Source: Rhynchopus sp. YZ270_cl-10 (taxonomy: Eukaryota; Euglenozoa; Diplonemea; Diplonemida; Diplonemidae). From it: a stretch of 64,000 nucleotides of DNA. The notes beneath the pieces were generated by a model. It saw only the letters and a list, made by a program, of their open reading frames with translations, ran no database searches and had not been told where the DNA came from. Numbering within the stretch: the stretch's first letter is position 1; every line of letters begins with the position of its first letter. Both the position numbers and the translations under genes were made by a program. This document shows, in pieces, positions 42,206 through 54,000 of the stretch. The DNA lies in NCBI GenBank assembly GCA_964035575.1, contig OZ037880.1, forward strand, positions 1,356,156 through 1,420,155, written 5' to 3'.

Positions 42206-45200
42206 ATGTTGCGCACCCTTGTGGGTTTGGCGATGTTGTGGACAGTTCAGTGTCAGAGGTGCACCACAGATACTGAGTGCACAGGGGTAAAGTCCATATG
42301 TCGCGGCCAGCGTTGCAAGTGTCCTGGTGACTGGAAAGGTGACAAATGCGACTGCAGTGCTACCATTACATGCAGCGGGAACGGAAAGTGCAATGCGAAT
42401 TCCGAGTGCGACTGTACCCCCGGTTGGGTTGGTCTGGATTGCTCCGTCGACTGCGAGGATGCACGCGACTGCCGTGGCCGTGGGACTTGCAAGCCGGATG
42501 GAAGCTGCGCTTGCTCGGGCGATTGGACAGGCCCAAGGTGCGACTGCAGCCCTTCGGATACATGCAACGGGAACGGGGCGTGCGATCCATCCACGTTTAA
42601 GTGCACGTGTGAACCTGGTTTGTGGACTGGGATTTACTGTAACATCCCGTGTGCCCCTGCTGCAGGTGGTTCAACGAAATGCGATTCACAAGGCAAATGC
42701 TTTACAGACCAAGACTGTCCACAGAACCAGCGTTGCGATGACACGTTCGACTGTATCTGCAACAAGGGCTGGATTGGCACTTTCTGCGACAAGCCGTGTA
42801 CGCTCTGTAAAAACGGTGGGTATTGCGATTCGAAGACGACTTTTGGTCTCCCCTGCATCTGCGAAGACAAATGGCATGGTGCGAACTGTGAGGCATCTTG
42901 TGACGATACGCAATGCGGCCAAGGGAAATGCCATGCTACAGGTCCTTTAGGGCATATGACCGCCGCTTGCGTTTGCAACGGTGATTGGGTGGATTGGAAT
43001 GGCGCAACCTGCGACTGCAGTCCTTCGGTTACCTGCAGTGGGAACGGCAAATGTGAAGGTGTTACGTCCAAGTGCAAATGCGACAACGGTTGGCTTGGTA
43101 CTGCATGTGACGTTCCCTGCGACCCTGCTACAACATGCAGTGGCCACGGCACCTGCGTTCCGCATGCAACTGAGCCATGCCAGTGTGAGCCAAATTGGCA
43201 CAACAAGGATTGCAGTGTCTTCTGCAACCCGTCGACAACGTGCAGCGGGAATGGGGTCTGCCTGGGGGATGGGTCGTGCAAATGTTCTGCTAACTGGTTC
43301 GGGAAGGACTGTGCTGTTTACTGCAACCCGTCGACAACGTGCACCGGGCTTGGGGTCTGCCTAGGGGATGGGTCGTGCAAATGTTCTGCTTTCTGGTTCG
43401 GGAAGGATTGTGCTGTTCACTGCAACCCGTCGACAACGTGCAGCGGGAATGGGGTCTGCCTCGGGGATGCGTCGTGCAAATGTTCGGGTAACTGGATGGG
43501 GGCGAACTGTGATCAATGTTCTGCTAACTGGATGGGGAAGGACTGTGCTGTGTTCTGCGACCCAGCGACAACTTGCAGTGGGAATGGGGCATGCCTGGCG
43601 GATGGGTCGTGCAAATGTTCTGCTAACTGGATGGGGGCGAACTGTGATCAATGTTCTGCTAACTGGATGGGGAAGGACTGTGCTGTGTTCTGCGACCCAG
43701 CGACAACGTGCACCGGCCATGGGGTCTGCCTCGGGGATGGGTCGTGCAAATGTTCTACTTTCTGGAGTGGGAAGGACTGTAGTTCTTTCTGCAACCCGTC
43801 AATGTGCCACTCACGAGGGACATGCGATGCCACCACGGGGAGGTGCAAATGTGACCAGGGGTTCGATGATGCCACAAACTGTCAGATGTGCCTGCCACAT
43901 TATTATGGACCTGACTGTGATGTTCATTGCACCGACGACGTCACATGCCATGGTAATGGTGAATGTGATGCAAGCGGGAGGTGCTTGTGTGATAAAAAGT
44001 ACAGCGGAACCACGGATTGCGGGCGGCATGCATCGATTTACGGCGACCCACATTACACGAACGTTGACGGCGAAAATTACGATTTCCATGGTGTTGACCC
44101 TTCTGGATACTACGCGTACACAGATGACGAGGTCAGTGTGACTACGTGGAACTACCGCTGCGACCGCGCGCTTCCTCACCTTGCTTGTGTGGGGCACGTG
44201 GCCATCCTACAGAAGAGCAACGGGGACATGCTCGAGTTCAAGACGACAAACGTAGGGATACGCGCTTCTGTCAAACTGACGTCTCGTACTGCACCGTGCG
44301 GAACGCCGTTTTGGCCGCTAGTCTCGTGGACGCCCTCGATAGCACTCCCCAGCAGCATGCGGTACGAGGCACCGACGATACGCGGCGGTGCGACGGTGTC
44401 TCTGCTGGACGCGGCTGGTCGTGTCAAAATGGTTCTCTCTGTGTGGGATGCGGGGTTTCTGCATTACAACATCCCTCTCAGCTACCACCTCAATGTCCAC
44501 GCTATTGTTTATGAGAAGGAACCGCCACTTGGCGGAGAACTCAGTGCGTTCTTTCTTGAGGTGAAGAATGGGAATGCGATGAAGAAGTCAACTGTGACAA
44601 AGACGTGTCTGACAGGACGTTCTGCAGCTGTGTTGAACACTGATGAGGCAACAATCACCATTCCCACGGTGGCAGAGGAGCTGAGAAACTGCCCTTCGAA
44701 TGCTGCAAGGGAACATGCCCTTGAGTGCTGCGCTCCAGGGAAGGCATGTGGTACGTGGTATGCGCAGTGCCTGTTTGAGGCGTGTTTGCACCACGTGCCT
44801 GGGAGTGATGACTGCGCCGATGTGCTTGACTCGCTCATGTTCAAGGAGCAGGGGAGCAATAAGTCCTGCTTCTGCCCGAGCGAGACGATGACACCTGACC
44901 ACGTGTCGCAGACGTGCAGCCTCTGCCAGCCACACTACTACCCACTTCCTGGGCCAGGCGTAGCGGCTGCAGATGCGTGCGCGACCCGATGCACGTCAGA
45001 GGACTGTCCTGAAGAGAGCCCCTACTGCAACAGCCGGGGTGAGTGCTCGACGGCAGAGCAGATGCGTCAGCGTGAGGGGAAACACACACCGGCCCTTGCA
45101 GAGTCCGCGTGGGCGTACCACCTCCCGTCAGACAAGCACCCCTGCGCACCTGGGAAGGCACTCGGCAGGCTTGTAGAGTTGCGTGAGGTACTGACACCTG

Positions 45201-46267
45201 AGAACGTTGGCCCGCTGACGTTTGGCGACGAAGCCATCATGATTGAGGCACGTGTGCGGATGCGGAATGCGACGAATTGGGCACGTATCGTCGACTTTGG
45301 GAACGGTGCAAAGGGGAGCGTCGTGTTCGGGCAGAGAAGGCTGTCGAAGAAGCTGGGCTTTGAGACACATTCCTTCGATGCGTGCAGCACAGCACAGGGG
45401 AGGCGGGTGAACTCATCTGTCGCATTGCCCGAGGACGAGGACGTATGGACGTGGGTGGCGTTCACACTGACTAAGGAAGGGGTGGCGACGATGTACCACA
45501 ACAACGAACCGGTGATCCAGGTGAGTGGGGTGGCGCTGCCTGAGTTTGGTACACGTGTGAAGAACTACGTGAGGACACCGAAGAAGAGAAGCGGGGATGG
45601 CTGGGACGGAGACATCGAGTACCTTACCTTCAGCACCTGCTTCGTGCGCTCGCCTGTGCTCCCCTCTGAGTGGCACTTCCACCTCCCGAAAGCGAAGCAC
45701 CCGTGTGTGCCTGGGGAGGTGCTGGGGCGGATCGTGCAGGTCGATGACGTGCCGCCAGGGGGCAGCGATGTTGGCCCGCTGACGTTTGGCGACGGAGCCA
45801 TCATGATTGAGGCACTTGTGCAGATGCGGAATGCGACGAAGTGGGCCAGCATCATCGACTTTGGGAACGGTGCTGCGAAGGGGAGCGTCGTGTTCGGGCA
45901 GAGAAGCGTCTCGAAGAAGCTGAGCTTTGAGTCGCACCCGTTTAAGACGTGCAGCACACAGAACGACACGCGGGATGTGAACTCACGCGTCGCACTGCCT
46001 GAAGATGAGGACGCATGGACGTGGGTGGCGTTCACGTTGACAAAGGACGGAGTGGCGACGATCTACCACAACAACGAACCGGTGACGCAGGTGAGTGGGG
46101 TGGCGCTGCCTGAGTTTGGTACTCGCGTGAAGAACTACGTGCGGGGGAGCCACTCGTCAGGGGATGATGGTAAGTGGGACGGTGCGATCCGTCATCTGAG
46201 TGTGAGCACGTGTTCTGTGCCAGATGCATCTGTTATGCCCATTCCGCCTGTCGTTATTCCACACTGA
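42206..46267 (+). CDS. Array adhesin copy 4
   Basis: 1353 aa, identical in predicted protein to copy 2, including His1159 (cac at 45680). The alternation N, H, N, H along the array suggests duplication of a two-gene block. Confidence 0.88.
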   Translation: MLRTLVGLAMLWTVQCQRCTTDTECTGVKSICRGQRCKCPGDWKGDKCDCSATITCSGNGKCNANSECDCTPGWVGLDCSVDCEDARDCRGRGTCKPDGSCACSGDWTGPRCDCSPSDTCNGNGACDPSTFKCTCEPGLWTGIYCNIPCAPAAGGSTKCDSQGKCFTDQDCPQNQRCDDTFDCICNKGWIGTFCDKPCTLCKNGGYCDSKTTFGLPCICEDKWHGANCEASCDDTQCGQGKCHATGPLGHMTAACVCNGDWVDWNGATCDCSPSVTCSGNGKCEGVTSKCKCDNGWLGTACDVPCDPATTCSGHGTCVPHATEPCQCEPNWHNKDCSVFCNPSTTCSGNGVCLGDGSCKCSANWFGKDCAVYCNPSTTCTGLGVCLGDGSCKCSAFWFGKDCAVHCNPSTTCSGNGVCLGDASCKCSGNWMGANCDQCSANWMGKDCAVFCDPATTCSGNGACLADGSCKCSANWMGANCDQCSANWMGKDCAVFCDPATTCTGHGVCLGDGSCKCSTFWSGKDCSSFCNPSMCHSRGTCDATTGRCKCDQGFDDATNCQMCLPHYYGPDCDVHCTDDVTCHGNGECDASGRCLCDKKYSGTTDCGRHASIYGDPHYTNVDGENYDFHGVDPSGYYAYTDDEVSVTTWNYRCDRALPHLACVGHVAILQKSNGDMLEFKTTNVGIRASVKLTSRTAPCGTPFWPLVSWTPSIALPSSMRYEAPTIRGGATVSLLDAAGRVKMVLSVWDAGFLHYNIPLSYHLNVHAIVYEKEPPLGGELSAFFLEVKNGNAMKKSTVTKTCLTGRSAAVLNTDEATITIPTVAEELRNCPSNAAREHALECCAPGKACGTWYAQCLFEACLHHVPGSDDCADVLDSLMFKEQGSNKSCFCPSETMTPDHVSQTCSLCQPHYYPLPGPGVAAADACATRCTSEDCPEESPYCNSRGECSTAEQMRQREGKHTPALAESAWAYHLPSDKHPCAPGKALGRLVELREVLTPENVGPLTFGDEAIMIEARVRMRNATNWARIVDFGNGAKGSVVFGQRRLSKKLGFETHSFDACSTAQGRRVNSSVALPEDEDVWTWVAFTLTKEGVATMYHNNEPVIQVSGVALPEFGTRVKNYVRTPKKRSGDGWDGDIEYLTFSTCFVRSPVLPSEWHFHLPKAKHPCVPGEVLGRIVQVDDVPPGGSDVGPLTFGDGAIMIEALVQMRNATKWASIIDFGNGAAKGSVVFGQRSVSKKLSFESHPFKTCSTQNDTRDVNSRVALPEDEDAWTWVAFTLTKDGVATIYHNNEPVTQVSGVALPEFGTRVKNYVRGSHSSGDDGKWDGAIRHLSVSTCSVPDASVMPIPPVVIPH

Positions 46268-48580
46268 GGGTGAGATGTGCCGAGAAGTCTGCTGGCAGAA
46301 TTCGGAACGGAAGCAAAGCGTGCCACAAATATTTTATCTTGCGTTTTATTATTTACTGCAGCCCACCATGGGGGGATTTAACCCCTTAACCCCTTAACCC
46401 TTAACTCTTGCTTTTCAACCTTTCCATTTACAGGGTCTTCAAATGACCCTCCTTTTTTTTCTACCCAGCTTTCGCTTCCACCACCTTTTTTGCGTGCTCA
46501 GTCTGCCACACAATTTTCTAGATTGAGTCACAAACCACTATTGTGTTGTGTTGTGTTTGCAATCTCAGAATAAACATGGTCAGAATTCCCCTTGTGTGTT
46601 ACAAATTTTTGTGTGCTCCCCTTCCCCCCCCCTTGTTTTATTGCAAGATGTTGTATTCAATCTTCAATACCTCTGTCTCTTTTTTTTTCTTTTTTTCTGC
46701 TGTGCCTCAGGCAACGCAACAAGCGAGCTTGTGCAACGGTTGCCCCTCAGGTACCTACCTTATTTTTTTCCCTCATATACATCTGTGATGCGCCTTAATT
46801 TCGTCGGGAATATAATAATTCTCTAGAATATTAGGGCTATTGATCGCACTGCACTTTTTTTTTTTTTAATTTCATTTTTTCTAGTCTAATTATAATGTAC
46901 CGTTTTGTCAACCATTCGGACCCACATTGCGCCCACATACGCAAAAAACGGTACAATATCTAATTTCGACTAAATTTTGGAAGATTAAAAAAAAAAAAAA
47001 AAACAAAACGTTTCCCCCCTCTCTCTACATGCGCCACTCACTGTGGTGCTTGGTTATCAGTTCCCGGAATATTGCTAATGCCTCATATTTCTCAGTTAGA
47101 AAGAAGAGTGCAGAGGTACTTCGCGAACCGATGCTATCATTGTTGCTTCCACCCCCCCCCCCCTTTTTTTTTCTCGTTTCACTTTTTGTATATTTTATTA
47201 CTTTGTAAAGTAGGGAAGTGTCTCGCGTCTGTGTCAATCACTCAATAGTGCCACATCTACAGCCGTAGTTTGCATTGCACACGAGCGCCCACGACCAGCC
47301 ACTATCGCTCCCTTCTTATTTTTTTTTGTTGTGGTGGACGGGCTTGCGGTGGTGGACGACACCCGCATCGTGGTGGTGGTGAAGCCGAGGAGAATGCAGG
47401 TGTGCTCTTTCTCTCTCTCTCTGCTCTGTCGGGGACTCCTACCACCACAGATGGCATGCGTGTCACCCCTCCATTGCAACTGCCTCAACCTCGCATGTTA
47501 TCTCAACCCTTGTTTCCCTATTATTACTCATGCAAGTGCGACACCCCTTACTTGTGTTCGTTTCCCCCCTCTCTCTACATGCGCCACTCACTGTGGTGCT
47601 CGGTTATCAGTTCCCGGAGTATTACTAATGCCTCATATTTCTCAGTTAGAAAGAAGAGTGCAGAGGTACTTCGCGAACCGATGCTATCATTGTTGCTTTT
47701 TTTTTTTTTCTTTTCTTTTTATATTCTTCTTTTCACTTTTTGTATATGGGTGAGTGCATAAAACCCCCCCTGCCTAAAAGGTAACCTTTTGTACTTATGT
47801 GTAAGTAAATGAAATAACTTCTACTCGGAATTTTTGCTCGATTTTTGCTCCTTTGACCTCAGAATGACGTTTCTGAGGTCAGAGGAGGAAATATCGAGCA
47901 AAAAGTCCGAGTGGAAGTTATTTCATTTACACGTACAAAAGGTTACCTGAGGTGGGGGGGTTTTTATGGATTTGATTTATCCATATTTTATTACTGTAAA
48001 GTAGGGAAGTGTCTCGTGTCTGTGTCTATCACTCAATAGTGTCATATCAACAGCCGTTAGTTTGCATTGCACACGACCAGCCACTATCGCTCCCTTCTTA
48101 TTTTTTGTTGTTCACCCTCAGTCCCATTCCCCAGCACAATTTCCCCACCCACACAATCTTCCTTCACCCCTGTAGGTCACAGGGTGAAGGAAGGAAAAGT
48201 ATTGAAATCGGGACATGGGTGTTCCACTCATGTCCCTTCGCGCATTTCGGTACCATCCTAGTGCTTTTTATTGTTAGTTTTGGAGCATGATGCAATCGCC
48301 CCCCAGACTGATGCAAGCAGGACGGGATGCCCCCTTCAGTTGAGCAAGGCACACCCTAAGTCTCACTTAGCGTGCTCTCTTGTGTTGTTTGAAGGGCGGC
48401 AGGCGTGTCTTGTTCGAAACTCACATTTTTCGTTCATTGCCCATTGATTCAAATTTCCCGTATATAGTGTTTGAATGTGTGCGAAACGACAAAAGAAGTG
48501 GATACTTTGTTCGCTACTTCCCTACGCCCCCCCACTCAACCACAAAGGGCCATATTCTGCGCAACAATTACCCTCACTAG
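46268..48580. repeat. Array spacer 4
   Basis: Same as the other spacers, with the 12-C run like spacer 3. No gene. Confidence 0.7.
47758..47967. mobile_element. 210-bp foldback element, copy 4
   Basis: Same palindrome and location in the unit as the other copies. Confidence 0.75.
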
Positions 48581-48919
48581 GCATCAATCACCGCCCAACC
48601 ACACATTCCAGAGAGACACAGCTCCTTCTTGTCACGACTTGGCACCACTCTAGCCTAAGGGGCACTTGACACGCGCAAGGTTGGAACATGATTCGGAGTT
48701 GGTATTGGAGGAGCGGCAGAAGCGCAAAGGAGAGGTTTTTGTGTTCAAAGTACATTGAGATGGACATCATGCCTCGTGTGGCCCTCATAAGTACACTCTG
48801 CAGTGCGATCCTGACTGACCGTTTTTTGAGTTTTTAGTTCGTACCTACCACCACACACACACACACCTTTACATCACAGATTCAACAGTTTTTTTCTTGT
48901 ACTTGGAAAGCGGCACACG

Positions 48920-49924
48920 ATGTTGCGCACCCTTGTGGGTTTGGCGATGTTGTGGACAGTTCAGTGTCAGAGGTGCACCACAGATACTGAGTGCACAGGG
49001 GTAAAGTCCATATGTCGCGGCCAGCGTTGCAAGTGTCCTGGTGACTGGAAAGGTGACAAATGCGACTGCAGTGCTACCATTACATGCAGCGGGAACGGAA
49101 AGTGCAATGCGAATTCCGAGTGCGACTGTACCCCCGGTTGGGTTGGTCTGGATTGCTCCGTCGACTGCGAGGATGCACGCGACTGCCGTGGCCGTGGGAC
49201 TTGCAAGCCGGATGGAAGCTGCGCTTGCTCGGGCGATTGGACAGGCCCAAGGTGCGACTGCAGCCCTTCGGATACATGCAACGGGAACGGGGCGTGCGAT
49301 CCATCCACGTTTAAGTGCACGTGTGAACCTGGTTTGTGGACTGGGATTTACTGTAACATCCCGTGTGCCCCTGCTGCAGGTGGTTCAACGAAATGCGATT
49401 CACAAGGCAAATGCTTTACAGACCAAGACTGTCCACAGAACCAGCGTTGCGATGACACGTTCGACTGTATCTGCAACAAGGGCTGGATTGGCACTTTCTG
49501 CGACAAGCCGTGTACGCTCTGTAAAAACGGTGGGTATTGCGATTCGAAGACGACTTTTGGTCTCCCCTGCATCTGCGAAGACAAATGGCATGGTGCGAAC
49601 TGTGAGGCATCTTGTGACGATACGCAATGCGGCCAAGGGAAATGCCATGCTACAGGTCCTTTAGGGCATATGACCGCCGCTTGCGTTTGCAACGGTGATT
49701 GGGTGGATTGGAATGGCGCAACCCCTTTACGGGTTTTCGTGCCTCTGGGAGGTGCTCCGGTGGCGGATGTGTGTGCACACCGTGCAGTGCTGTGTGCGGT
49801 GTGGTACGTGCGCAGGACGGGACAACTGTGCAGTGCGGGAGCTGTGCGGCGGGGATGGTGTGTTCGTTCAACCGCTGCGAGGCACGTGTGCGCTGGCAGA
49901 CATCGGACAGGAGGGGCCCTTTGA
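48920..49924 (+). pseudogene. Array adhesin copy 5, truncated at the array edge and fused out of frame
   Basis: Identical to the other copies for about 268 codons (signal peptide and first EGF modules), up to 'gattggaatggcgcaacc' at about 49722. It then joins unrelated DNA and reads about 66 junk codons to a stop at 49924. VWD and LamG-like domains are lost. It still has the acceptor region, signal peptide and an ATG, so a short secreted EGF fragment could be made. Confidence 0.8.
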
Positions 49925-50312
49925 CGCAAGCCTGTTCGCGTACGTGCCGCTCGAGTTTTCCTACGAAGACCTGTCTGCACACGCCCACGCAGTGTCGGAG
50001 CTGTTCCCCACGGACAGGCGCGAGCAGGAGTTCCCGTACGAAAGTGTGACGGACATGAGGTCGCGTACGGTGAGGGTGGACTTTGGTGCGCTGTCTGCTG
50101 GGCCGGGCGGTGTGACGCTGTCGCTGAAGGTGTAGCCGCACACAGCGGGGTGGAGTGTGTTGCTGCAGTCTGCGGCGATGACGGTCGCCGAGGATGCAGG
50201 GCGTGTGTCGGTGGCAGTGCGGGCTGCAGCGCTCTCGCACCGCCACTGCAACCACGTGGCAGTGGTTGTTGCTGCCGACGGCAGGTGCATTGAAGCGCTC
50301 CTTCGGAGATGA
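49723..50312 (+). pseudogene. 3' remnant of an unrelated gene joined to the array edge
   Basis: One frame (different from the array gene's) reads coherently for about 195 codons with one internal TAG at 50133. It has a Cys-rich start (CCVRCGTCAGRDNCAV), an acidic middle (EFSYEDLSAHAHAVSELF) and a hydrophobic C-terminal part (NHVAVVVAADGRC). Base composition is GC-rich like the host genes. I do not recognise the family. It looks like the tail of a host gene captured by the rearrangement that ended the array. Confidence 0.4.
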
Positions 50313-50582
50313 AATGGTGGGGGTTGGCCACGGCATGGTCACCTTGTGGAACAAAGCGGCACACTGTGACAGACAGGGACGCTTTGCATGATCATCTACC
50401 GACTGTCTGCTGCGTGTGCTGAAGGTGGGGATGATCCGTTCCACCAGTCGTACTGTCCGCAGGGGTGCGAGGGTTGGCACTAGGAGTTGAAGTTGAAGGG
50501 TTGATCGACTGCTGAGGTCGCACCTGCACGCTGCGTTGGATGTGAGCACACTGTCACAGGACAAGCACATGTGCATCAGTCT

Positions 50583-50984
50583 TCCTTGCACAGCATCCTT
50601 GCACAGCATCCTTGCACAGCATCCTTGCACAGCATCCTTGCACAGCATCCTTGCACAGCATCCTTGCACAGCATCCTTGCACAGCATCCTTGCACAGCAT
50701 CCTTGCACAGCATCCTTGCACAGCATCCTTGCACAGCATCCTTGCACAGCATCCTTGCACAGCATCCTTGCACAGCATCCTTGCACAGCATCCTTGCACA
50801 GCATCCTTGCACAGCATCCTTGCACAGCATCCTTGCACAGCATCCTTGCACAGCATCCTTGCACAGCATCCTTGCACAGCATCCTTGCACAGCATCCTTG
50901 CACAGCATCCTTGCACAGCATCCTTGCACAGCATCCTTGCACAGCATCCTTGCACAGCATCCTTGCACAGCATCCTTGCACAGG
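50583..50984. repeat. 13-bp satellite, about 31 copies (first array)
   Basis: Perfect repeats of CCTTGCACAGCAT. Because 13 is not a multiple of 3, all six frames read as 13-aa peptide repeats, which produces large but meaningless ORFs. It ends at 'cacagggccactccggtgcac', where the GTGCACAGGGGGC motif begins. Confidence 0.9.
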
Positions 50985-51043
50985 GCCACTCCGGTGCACA
51001 GGGGGCACACCCCAAAACGGTGCACAGGGGGCGCCCAAAAATC

Positions 51044-54000
51044 CTAAAAAACCTTAGTTTTTTAGTCTTTACTATAGAGATGTGCGCCACCCACACCACA
51101 CACACTACACACCCACACACAGCACACCCACACACACCCACACACACACACACACACACCCCCTCACCACCAGGGGGATTTGACCAAAAAATCGATTTTT
51201 TAAAATAAATAGTTGCTCATCCAAAAGTGAATTTTTTGGGCTTAACGTGTTGTTTGGGGGTATTGAGGCCCAAAAAAAAATTTTTTTTCAGTCGTGTTCA
51301 GAAATTGGACTGCCAAATGACATGTGGCATTCGGCCAAAAATCAGCTTTTTTGGTCATTTTTGCCTTGTAAAACATGACACTTGTGGCATGCTTCCCAGT
51401 ACAGGAAAGTGCATTGAAAAACCTGAAAAAACACATGTAATATGTGATGGTCAAAAGTGCAAGATTCCTTCGTTAATGAATCCTGGGGAATATGGTCAGA
51501 TCACTCTTTTGACCATCTGTCATGTACCACAAAAACACCACTTTTTAACAGGGCACTTTTCACCTGAAAAGCCAGTTCATGAAGGCATGAGTGAAGTTTT
51601 TTTGTACACGTTACCGCGAGCGGGCGCGCGAAGCGCGCACGCGAGCGCCCCGTGGGAAGCGAATAGCGGACCACCTGCCCAGTGCGTGAGGTGCATACAA
51701 AAAAAAACCACCTGTAAAAAAAGAGAGGTCCTCATTACGTTTCCATGGAGGTGTCACACAAGAACGACAGGTTTTTTAGCCCGTCACCAAATCCTAAAAA
51801 ACCTTAGTTTTTTAGTCTTTACTATAGAGATGTGCGCCACCCACACCACACACACTACACACACACACCCACACACACCCACACACACACACACACACCC
51901 CCTCACCACCAGAGGGGATTTGACCAAAATTTTTTCTCTTTTATGTACTTGGTCTTTTTTTGTATGTGAGAATAGGTGGTCAAAAGTGCACGATTCCTTC
52001 GTTAATGCATTTTTTGAGTACCAGTTATATCTGGGGAATATAGTCAGATCACTCTTCAGACCAGCTGGCGTTTACCACAAAAACACTACTTTTTCAACAG
52101 GCCACTTTTCGCCTGAAGAGCCACTTAAGGCAGGCACCACCAGCCAGCCAGTTTCCATGAGCGGCAGAACTGGAATGTGCGTATTGGGCAGTGAAACTGC
52201 CGAGTACGCACACTCCAGTTCAGAAAAAAATCCTAAAAAACCTTAGTTTTTTAGTCTTTACTATAGAGATGTGCGCCACCCACACCACACACACTACACA
52301 CCCACACACACACACACCCACACACACACACACACACCCCCTCACCACCAGAGGGGATTTGACCAAAAAATCGATTTTTTTAAATAAATAGTTGCTCATC
52401 CAAAAGTGAATTTTTTGGGCTTAACGTGTTGTTTGGGGGTATTGAGGCCCAAAAAAAAATTTTTTTTCAGTCGTGTTCAGAAATTGGACTGCCAAATGAC
52501 ATGTGGCATTCGGCCAAAAATCAGCTTTTTTGGTCATTTTTGCCTTGTAAAACATGACACTTGTGGCATGCTTCCCAGTACAGGAAAGTGCATTGAAAAA
52601 CCTGAAAAAACACATCTAATATGTGATGGTCAAAAGTGCAAGATTCCTTCGTTAATGAACTTTTTGAGTACCAGTTATACCTGGGGAATATGCTCAGATC
52701 ACTCTTTTGACCATCTGGCGTTTACCACAAAAACACCACTTTTTACAGGCCACTTTACAGGCCAGTTCATGAAGGCACGAGTGAGGTTTTTTTGTACACG
52801 TTACCGTGAGCGGGCGCGCGAAGCGCGCACGCGAACGCCCCGCGGGAAGCGAATAGCTGACCGCCTGCCCAGTGTGTGAGGTCCTTACAAAAAAAACCAC
52901 CTGTAAAAAAAGGTGAGGTCCTCATCACGTTTCCATGGAAGTGTCACACAAGAACGACAGGTTTTTTAGCCCGTCACCAAATCCTAAAAAACCTTAGTTT
53001 TTTAGTCTTTACTATAGAGATGTGCGCCACCCACACCACACACCCGCAAACCCACACCCACACCACCCACCCACACACCCACCCACACACCCCCTCACCA
53101 TCCAGAGGGGATTTGACCAAAAAATCGATTTTTTTAAATAAATAGTTGCTCATCCAAAAGTGAATTTTTTGGGCTTAACGTGTTGTTTGGGGGTATTGAG
53201 GCCCAAAAAAAAATTTTTTTTCAGTCGTGTTCAGAAATTGGACTGCCAAATGACATGTGGCATTCGGCCAAAAATCAGCTTTTTTGGTCATTTTTGCCTT
53301 GTAAAACATGACACTTGTGGCATGCTTCCCAGTACAGGAAAGTGCATTGAAAAACCTGAAAAAACACATGTAATATGTGATGGTCAAAAGTGCAAGATTC
53401 CTTCGTTAATGAATCCTGGGGAATATGGTCAGATCACTCTTTTGACCATCTGTCATGTACCACAAAAACACCACTTTTTAACAGGGCACTTTTCACCTGA
53501 AAAGCCAGTTCATGAAGGCATGAGTGAAGTTTTTTTGTACACGTTACCGCGAGCGGGCGCGCGAAGCGCGCACGCGAGCGCCCCGTGGGAAGCGAATAGC
53601 GGACCACCTGCCCAGTGCGTGAGGTGCATACAAAAAAAAACCACCTGTAAAAAAAGAGAGGTCCTCATTACGTTTCCATGGAGGTGTCACACAAGAACGA
53701 CAGGTTTTTTAGCCCGTCACCAAATCCTAAAAAACCTTAGTTTTTTAGTCTTTACTATAGAGATGTGCGCCACCCACACCACACACACTACACACACACA
53801 CCCACACACACCCACACACACACACACACACACCCTCACCACCAGAGGGGATTTGACCAAAATTTTTTCTCTTTTATGTACTTGGTCTTTTTTTGTATGT
53901 GAGAATAGGTGGTCAAAAGTGCACGATTCCTTCGTTAATGCATTTTTTGAGTACCAGTTATATCTGGGGAATATAGTCAGATCACTCTTCAGACCAGCTG

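Larger units (their letters stand above)
20072..49722 (+). repeat. Tandem gene array, unit about 6713 bp, four complete units plus a partial one
   Basis: Gene starts are at 20409, 27122, 33835, 42206 and 48920, giving spacings of 6713, 6713, 8371 and 6714 bp. The long third unit is explained by a 1657-bp LINE insertion. Unit homology begins at 'gcatcaatcaccgcccaacc' (20072, 26783 and later) and stops in the fifth gene at about 49722. Units are almost identical through genes and spacers. The differences I could see are one codon (residue 1159) and a C run (11 versus 12) in the spacers. Such uniformity means very recent duplication or active homogenisation. Confidence 0.9.

Noticed and set aside
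50583-50984. CRISPR-like array or repetitive protein genes
   Set aside because: The 13-bp units are directly joined with no spacers, and every frame on both strands is open because the period is not a multiple of three.
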